Source: Trematomus loennbergii
Taxonomy: Eukaryota; Chordata; Actinopteri; Perciformes; Nototheniidae
DNA length: 64,000 nucleotides
Direction of reading: 5' to 3'
NCBI GenBank assembly: GCA_012861695.1
Contig: JAAOOA010000163.1
Location: 126,001-190,000 of the forward strand
This document shows, one piece after another, positions 49,701 through 58,700 of this stretch. Below the pieces are notes generated by a model, which saw only the letters and a program-made list of their open reading frames with translations, had not been told where the DNA came from and did no database searches. A program made the position numbers and the translations under genes. Every line of letters starts with the position of its first letter. The first letter of the stretch is position 1.

Positions 49701-52700
49701 GATGCTCACTCTTAATGTAACACATGTCAGACTTCATGCCAATAATTCAGGAATAATGGTTTCATAAGGAAAAGAAACCCTGATTTCTCTCACCGGTTCG
49801 CTATGTGTGACGGAGCGGATCACAGGGTAACTGACTCCGCCACTGACAGCACACAACAAACATTTCCTGCTCTCTAAATCATCACTAAACGTCCCTTTTC
49901 CCCCTCTCCCTTTCTGTAGCGCGACCATGAGTGCACGCTTGTGATTCATACTTTAACTATAGTACACGATACTTAAGCAGCAAACGGAGTTTCGCCGCCG
50001 TCTCCCCAGCAAAGGGTAATGTGGAAAAGACGGGGGCGCATCACTTCCGTGGTTTAAATAGGATGTCATGAACCATGCAATTTATTATTTATTTTGCGTT
50101 TATTAATTATGGGGGATGATTGTGTTAGGAGATCGGATAGTTCTTCTCATGTTTGAGGGGTTAAAATGATGTTGACAATGTGGTTTTGAGTTAATTGTGT
50201 AACCTGTTGACGGTAAGCCTGTGGGGAGGGGCTAAGGGTTCATAAGGGACCGTGTTGGCCCTGGAAGTTCATTCAGGAGATTGTTGCATTGAAGGCAACA
50301 GCTAGAATGTGTTTACTCCGTGAGTGATAGACAACCTAATTTGGTAACTTTGATTTTGTTTATTGAAGTTATACTGTTTCACTTTTATCAAACAGTATAT
50401 TTTTGTTGTTGTTGCCGTTATAAATAAAGTTTTGGAGCTTAAATCAACCGACTAAGCCTATGTTTTCAAACGGACAAATAGAACCACGTCACACTATGCA
50501 TTTCTTTATTACAAAACCACACGGGTATTTGTTCAAAAGCATAACCTCCCTTCACATTTACTGCCTCGAGGGATGGGAATTTGAAAGCAAATGTATATTC
50601 GAATATTCGACCACGGGTGCGATTCACAATCAGGCCAGCTGTAGAGAAGACCCTCTCAGCTGGAATGGGCATAAGATGAGGTTTGAGTCTGCGTGATCTG
50701 CGTGTAGGGACGGGCAGCAGACATATCGTTAGCTAGAACTAGCTAGATCTGATGGATTTGGACATAAACGCGTGTGAAGTATAACCGGACGCGAGAGAGA
50801 GATCAGCTCCTGCAGCTCTGCCCGCTGTGAGGACCGGTGAGCGGAGCAAAACACACCTTTAGACCTAACACACTTAGCTATGGCACTGTCGTATACATTG
50901 AATTATTCCATTTGATCATATGTAATCAACTTAGGCACCCCCCCTAACTGCCTCCATGGTTTTACATATCATCGACATAGGAGAAACTATGCAACACTGT
51001 GTGTGTTTTATTGCGAGGGGTTTGCACCTGGTCCAGGACGACATCGCTGATGGCTGGCAGACCCTCAGGCTTGTTCATGCTGGCGGACTTGAACTGGAAA
51101 CCCAGAAGAAACTCTCTGTCGTAGTGCTTCTTCTGCTCTGGGTCGATCGGCTTCCAATTTTCTAAAAGAGAAACCAAAAGCATAAAAATGACCAGAACAT
51201 TCGTTTATTGAAAACATCTGAAGCTCAACTCCCACAATGCAACAACCACCTTTCAGACACTGTTCAAAACTCACCTTTTTTCAGACTGGCTTTTAATGTG
51301 TGATTATCGATGTGTGTTGTTTTATAAGCTTGATTTCTAATTCAAATGTGTATCTTTTTACCATTGTAAAGCACCTGATAAAAAGCGCTGACATTTGTAT
51401 TACTAACTAGGACTGTAGTCAATACTTCATTCACAACATTGACTTTTCAAAATCCTACACACATCCAGGCTGAAGACTTTTCTTTTTGCCGCTGCTTTTA
51501 ATTGAACTATTCATATCTTAAACTGCACTGTAACTTTTATCCATGCAAAATTCACCACAATCTATCTATCAAGCAATTCAAAAACTCCCACGCCTAATTT
51601 GGACATTTACCGAACTTTTGCAACCCTAGTCATGACTTTAACTTAAATCCCTCTTGTTCAAGCTTCACCTTCTTGAGCTGATTGTTCAAACATCATGCAC
51701 TACCATCACATATCTATCATTTCCCACAGCAGTCAGGTAACACACGCCACTCCCAGGTGTTTAACAAAGCAAACACAAACGTAGCTGATGAGAGATAAGA
51801 TGGCAGCTCAAGGTTCAGAGACCCTACCCTCTTTGTACTGGTACTTCTTGTCAGGGTTGTTGGGATCCGGCTTGGTGTTTTCAGCGTCCATCTTGCCTTC
51901 TTTGTCCTCCTTGTCCTCCCACGTCATATCCGGATCCTCTGGGGCAGGAGTGGAGACGACGGGGGGTTTCTCTGGACGGGGGTTGGTTCAGGCTCAGGAG
52001 GAACCACTACCTGCTCCTGGTGGAAAGAAGGGAGAAAAGGTCAGACTAGGGTTGAACGATATTGTTAAAAAAACTGACATTGCGATATTTTCTTCCCATG
52101 CGATATGAAAAAATACAGGAATTGAAGAAAAGTTTTCTTGTCTGCAAAATGGGAGAAATTCCAGTCAAATATTATCTTTGTTTATAATTATTGAGCTTGA
52201 AAACAATTGATAGGAAGGCTACATAAATAATAACTTAAAGGTGGGGTAGGTCATTTTGGAGCTCGAGTGCACTAGAATCTGAAAATACACAGCCGGAAAA
52301 AATCTCCCACTTCCTTACAGAGCCCCTCCTCCAACACACACGAACGCACACATGACCAATGAGGGCACGAGCCTGCATGTCACTCACTGAGACCAGGTGC
52401 ATGTTGGGAACAATTATTGTTACAGTGGATGAAGGGATGGGGGGAGGGGTGTCTAAAGTCAAAGATGAATCTTGATTGGGCCAAATTTGACCTTGAGTCA
52501 CCCAAAACATTTCTGCTTGGTCTCCCCAGACCCCAACACCAAATTATACACTTTTTTTAGAGACCTTCAGACTTGGCTAAAATGGTCAAAATCAGTTTTG
52601 AAGTGTTTATATATCTGTTGTGGAGGATATCATGAAGCCTTGTTCCGATTACAAGAAACTAGAGCGTAGTTGTTATATAATTTGAACTTGAAACGGGTCA

Positions 52701-55700
52701 CGGGAGACCCGAACACAATCTGTAAAACTGAATACCTTTACAAAGACTCATATCAAAGCACCTCGTTAAGTCTTGTGTTTAACAGAGAGATGTGCTGATG
52801 ATGATTGTCTTGGAAATAAGTCATTTAGCATCAAATGAGGGCACGTTGAGGTGACTGTCGGGATAAAACGTTGTGCAAGCTTTGAAATGAATTATTAACT
52901 GCATTCCTGCACACACACACACACACACCTCTTTAAAGGCATCGAGGAGGTCGCCCACTGTCTCCTTTTGTTCAGATCCTTCATCTTCCGCTTCTTCTTT
53001 GCACAGACACAGCAGCTGAAGGAAGGAAGTGAAACACAATGAGCCTCAGATCAACACAAACATAATCTGAGAGAGATATTAACCACATGTAGTATCGTGT
53101 TGTAACTAGAGCTCTACCCATATTGAACTCTCACAAATTAATGGGTATCTTTTGGTATCTGATGAATTTTGTTGACAAGATAATTATAATGTTTTTCATT
53201 TACTGTCTCACATCAGCAAATAAGCTGACAGGCAGCCATAATAATCTATTTTTGGTTGGCCATGTGTGCAGAGGTCGGATGAACCGTCATTTTTGAGGAG
53301 AGTGAGGACGATTAACTTTAAAGGGAGTTTCCTCTCATGTGTGAGCATCAGCTAAAGCAGGGGTGTCAAACTATAAAATGTGTACTAGTCGAGGGCCGGA
53401 CTGGTTCAATGTTTATTGCAGAACTTATTGAAATGAACTTATTGCATATATTAAACCTGGGACTAACAAAGCTTAAATGATTGCCTATAAAAACAACATT
53501 AAACATTAAATAATCAGTTGCATTCATTTGTTATGGCTCTATCTGCAGCTTTTCCAGAGTCATTTCTTATGAGTACATTTCTCCACAGGCCATCAACAGC
53601 TTCAAGAAAACTATTCCCCTCAAAGAACAAACCAAACATGCCCTGTTGTCGTGAGAGAAAAAGTGCAGAAGGAAACATCCATGTGAACTCAGTGTGCTGC
53701 TCTGTGATGCTAGTTCAGATACTTGGCATCTCATCTTGGGTGCAAGGTCATCAATGTTTGGGGTCAGGCTCTGAGCTGAGGAGACCCTCAGGATGGAGTG
53801 AAGGTGTGCGTGCAATATACCGGAGGGCCAGATCTAATAGTAATTAGAAATGAACCTGCGGGCCTGGAGTTTGACACATGTGGTCTAAAGAGTCATTCTG
53901 GTATTGGCGCTTCCCTATAAGGTTAGTTTATTTGTATAGCACATTTTAATAAGCGATAAATACTGGCTGCAGCTAAAAGAGAAATGATAAGGCACGGTTA
54001 AAGGATCTCAGGATAGATAGATAGATATAGATATATAGATATATAGATATAGATATATATATATAGGTTGGTAGTGGGTTACCCTTAGGTCTACGATGCT
54101 GTGGACTGCAGCTTTAGACTATTCTCAGGAATTGTCAATGTAATAGCCAGATTTTTTTTTCTTTCTCTTGTACGCCACGTAAAGGTTTCGGGTACCTACT
54201 TACTGTATATTGTGTATGTCTTTATTGTAACTAAAAGAACAATTCAAAATAAAGTATTAACTCAGGATAGGCTGCATTAAAACGAATGTTTTTTTTAACC
54301 TATATATAAAACTATAAACCTATAAACTTACCTTGCATAGTAGCTTCTACCAGGGCAGGGGGAGCGTCTGTGGAGGAGGCGGAGTTTCCTCCCTATCCTC
54401 TTCTGTGGCAGGGGGAGGAGTCAATTCCTCTTCTGCTGTGGGAGGGGGAGGAGTCAATGCCTCTTCTGCTGTGGGAGGGGGAGGAGTCAATGCCTCTTCT
54501 GCTGTGGGAGGGGAGGAGTCAGCACCTTTTCTGTGGGAGGGGGAGGAGTCAATGCCTCTTCTGTTGGAGGGGGGAGTCGATTCCTCTTCTGCTGTGGGAG
54601 GGGGAGGAGTCAATGCCTCTTCTGTTGGGGAGGAGGAGGAGTCAATACCTCTTCTGCTATTATGGGGGGAGGAGTCAATGCCTCTTCTGTGTGAGGGGGA
54701 GGAGTCAATGCCTCTTCTGTGTGAGGGGGAGGAGTCAGCTCCATTTCTTCAACACTTTCCGCTACAACTGGTACCGTTTCTGCAGGATCTGGCACCGGGG
54801 ATTCTTCAATAACCTCCACTTGAGTAGGAGCGAGGCATTCTTCTTGCTCTTCAGTTTCGACGGGCGCTTTCTCCTCTTCAGGTTCGACGGACATCTCCTC
54901 TTCCTCCTCCTCCTCCTCTTCGACAAGCTCAACCGGAGTCTCCTCGACAGGTGTGGGCTTTTCAACAACAGGAGGAGATGAAAGGGGGGTTTGGAGAATT
55001 GGCGCCTGAGTGACGGGGGTTTCTACCACTTCGCTGATATCGGGTTCGGCGATGGGGCTGTCGTCTCTCTCTGTCGTCGTGCGTGCTGTAATAGATTCGG
55101 GCACCTCTGGATCCCGAGGGGCCGGCAGTGGGAGGCCATTGGGGAGACGAAGCTCCTCTGGTTGTGCAATGGGAGACTCAAGAGGGGCCTCCAGGTGAGC
55201 GGGGGGCACCACGACCGACGGCCTTTCTGGCTCCGCTTCAGCGACACCATTCGTGGTAGAAAGAGAACGAGGAGGTACATCTTCCACTTCTTCTTCTTCT
55301 TGCTGCTTCTTCACCACCACCACTTCTTTCTTGATTTTTGCAGCAGATCGTATCGCGGCAGGGAGGGGGGCAGGGTAGGCGGGCACTTCTGGGGCAGATT
55401 TGGGAGATGGGGTGGGGTCTCTGGTAGGGCGAGGAGCATCCATTACGTCTGCAATAACAGGGGTAGTTGGTGCAGGGTGGGAAGAGGGAGAGTTTCGAGA
55501 GGGAGATCTTGAGGGGGTTCAGAGGGAGTAGTGTTCGTGTCAGAGGAGGCAGATTCTGTGGAGGGGTTCGCTTTTAGCAAGTTCAGGGGTTTTTGACGGA
55601 GGAGGGGGCGTAGGTCTCCCTCTGTCATCTGGAGGGGACAGGAAAAAAAGATGTCAAGATGATAGAAAAGTATCACTCGTCACCGGCTTGAGCTTCAATA

Positions 55701-58700
55701 TCGGGATGCCTCATGCAACCCAGAGACTTTCAATACGCCAAACACTTTTGAATGTGGTCCGTCTGCCCTGTATCTATTTTATGTTTGTTATTTGTACTGT
55801 TAGAGTATTTCTTTGATTCCTTGTAAGGTGACATTGGGTGCCTTGAAAGGCGCCTAAAAATATGATGTTTATTATTTATTTATTACATGTATTTGTGATC
55901 CTCTCAAGAGTGGAAGTGGTCATCACATACAGAGCATTTGGTTCAACTAGTTCCTGAACAGTGTCCTTCACATGCTGATATACATGAGAGGGTGATACAG
56001 TCACAAGATGGAGGAATACAGTTCTTGAAGGTAATCATACATCCAGTCATGAACAAAATACTAAGTTTTTCTCAAAATATTGGCTTTTTCTGAAAATCTC
56101 AAAATTCTAACTTTTCTCAAAATCGCCTAAAAATTCTGACTTTTTTTCAAAATCAGCTAAAAATTCTGACTTTTTCTCAAAATATTGGCTTTTTTCTGAA
56201 AATCTCAAAATTCTAACTTTTTCTCAAAATCACCTAAAAATTCTGACTTTTTCTCAAAATCACCTAAAAATTCTGACTTTTTTCAAAATCACCTAAAAAT
56301 TCTGACTTTCTCAAAATCACCTAAAAATTCTGAGTTTTTCTCAAAATATTGGCTTTTTTCTCAAAATCGCCTAAAAATTCTGACTTTTTCTCAAAATCAC
56401 CTAAAAATTCTGATTTTTTCTCAAAATTCTGACTTTCTCAATACTTTGAAATATTAATAATCCTTCGTCTCCAGCTTGAGCTTCAATCTCAAAATTCAAT
56501 CTCAATTTCAAAAAGAAATGAGCATGCTTGTCATCTGTCTATCTCCATAGAGGCTGAATCATCATGTTAATCACATAGCTATCATATGCCTCAAACAGTC
56601 CTGATGCTCTTCTAGGTAATCATACATCCTGTCATGTACTCAGCTACACTTTGTTATCATGTGTACTCTGATATTGGAAGAGGACATTCAGTATTTTCCC
56701 AACACAAGAAAACAGAAAACAATCATTTTAGAGTTAATATTGAATTTATGTCATGGCTGAAACTTAACAATGTTTTTTAATAAAAGTTAATCTGCTGATT
56801 ATGTTCTTGTTTAATCATTTGATGTATAAATATGGAAAAATAGTAATACATGTCCATCCCAGTTTCACAGAGTCTAAGGAGAAGTATTTAAATGGCTGGT
56901 TTTGTCAGTCCAAATACCAAAGATATGACTCTTTTCCACTATTTTCTGACATTTTATAGACCAAATAATGACTTGAGAAAGCATTTGTCAGTTGCAGCTC
57001 AGTCAGATCTTGTTATATCGGCAATATTCAAACAATAATTGTGAAATTGTACTTGTAAAAAGTCCTGTGTGAACTCACCAGGTCTAACCAGCGCTGCAGC
57101 AGATGTGACGCTCTCACCGTTTGCCTGAACCGTCGGACTGTCTGATAACTGAAGGAGACACAAAGAAAGAAAGTAAGAATTACATCATCAACACAAAACT
57201 AACTGTTAGAGCCAGTACGTTGTTTTTATAAGAAAGGCCACCTAATCGTGACGTCTGTAGTCAACAAGAGTATAAAGACTACATTTCCACGGCGCCTCCT
57301 CTGAAAAACTGTTTTAACCGTCCAATTACCTTTAAGTTATCAAGTTATATAACAGGGTATATGCAGGAATCCTGAAGTCAAATGTAAGACCTTTTAAGAC
57401 CTTTTTTAAGACCCTTTTCATACATTGTAAGACCTCATCGCCACTTGGAGTTTTAACCGGTTACCTTGGCGACACACTTTACCTCACATTGACTATATAC
57501 AGTATTGATTGTCCTTCCTCCTTATCTTCCAACCATTTGGACGCTAACTTGCATTCCCCATAACGATGTTGCTTAGCAACCGGCGTAAACGGAGCTTCGC
57601 GTGCTATCAAGCAGTGAGCGCGCGATGTCCTGTTCAGATGACGTCAAACCAACGGGATGCCATAAATAAACTACACAGAATCACACTACACACCTACGCA
57701 ATGATTACATTCAGGCAGACTGTAGAATACCTCTTTGGACCATTTATATACTTATTGAAAACAGCTACAAAATGTAACCTTGGAAATGCCGTTAATACTT
57801 TTTAATAGTCCTTAATTTTCGCTAAATTGATTGATCAACTTTTAATACTTTTTAAGACCCCGCGGACACCCTGAGAAGGAGCAAGTAATTCACGTTGCTG
57901 GATCTATGTACCACATGTTAGAATGACTCGTATATCAGCGTGATTTTTTGACAGGTCGTAGTTACATGTGTTTGAGGAATGGGAATCTGCAGCATTCCCA
58001 GTGAAGCCGTAACATATGGAGCGCAGGCAAGTCCATTCCTGTTGTATATACAAGTGCTACAATAGACTTAAGCTGACGTTTACACAGGACGAACGTTTTG
58101 TGTTATATATATATATGTGTATATAACATTTGAATATTGCAGTAACGGTGTCACTTTGGATAATTAAAAGATGTTGTAGGCGTTTCTTTCAATATAATGC
58201 TAAAAAAACGACTTATGGACGAAATAAAACTACATTTTTCTGTGTCGATTTCTACTAATCCTCTACAGATAATCTAACAAAGTACCTGAGCGCTATCACA
58301 GTCTTTTGTGGTTGTCATGCAAGTTTAAAAAGTAAAAGCAACAAGTCATTTCACTTAAATGTAGTTTCATAATAGAAGTTATTACATTGATAATCAAAAA
58401 GATATTAAAATGAAATCAGTTCTGCTGCTTTCAAAATCCTGTTAAAATACAAAATAAAATAGTGACATTAAAAAGTGCCATTTTCTAAATTCACAGTCCT
58501 TAAGTTGACATTGTGACAAACATAATGATATTTTACAAACCCTAATTTACATATGGAAAGTAGGGCTGCACGATATATCGAGTCGTGACGATAATCGCGA
58601 TAGTCACATTTACATTTCGTTAGGACGTGCGATATTAAGTAGGCAAAACTCAAACACGGCATGTTACAATTCTTTTGCTGCTTGCTACAAAAAGGAAAAC

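Noticed and set aside
54333..54981. Plus-strand frames of 159 and 203 codons in the exon-3 region
   Set aside because: They mirror the GC-rich minus-strand eif4g1 exon; the conserved peptide is on the minus strand.
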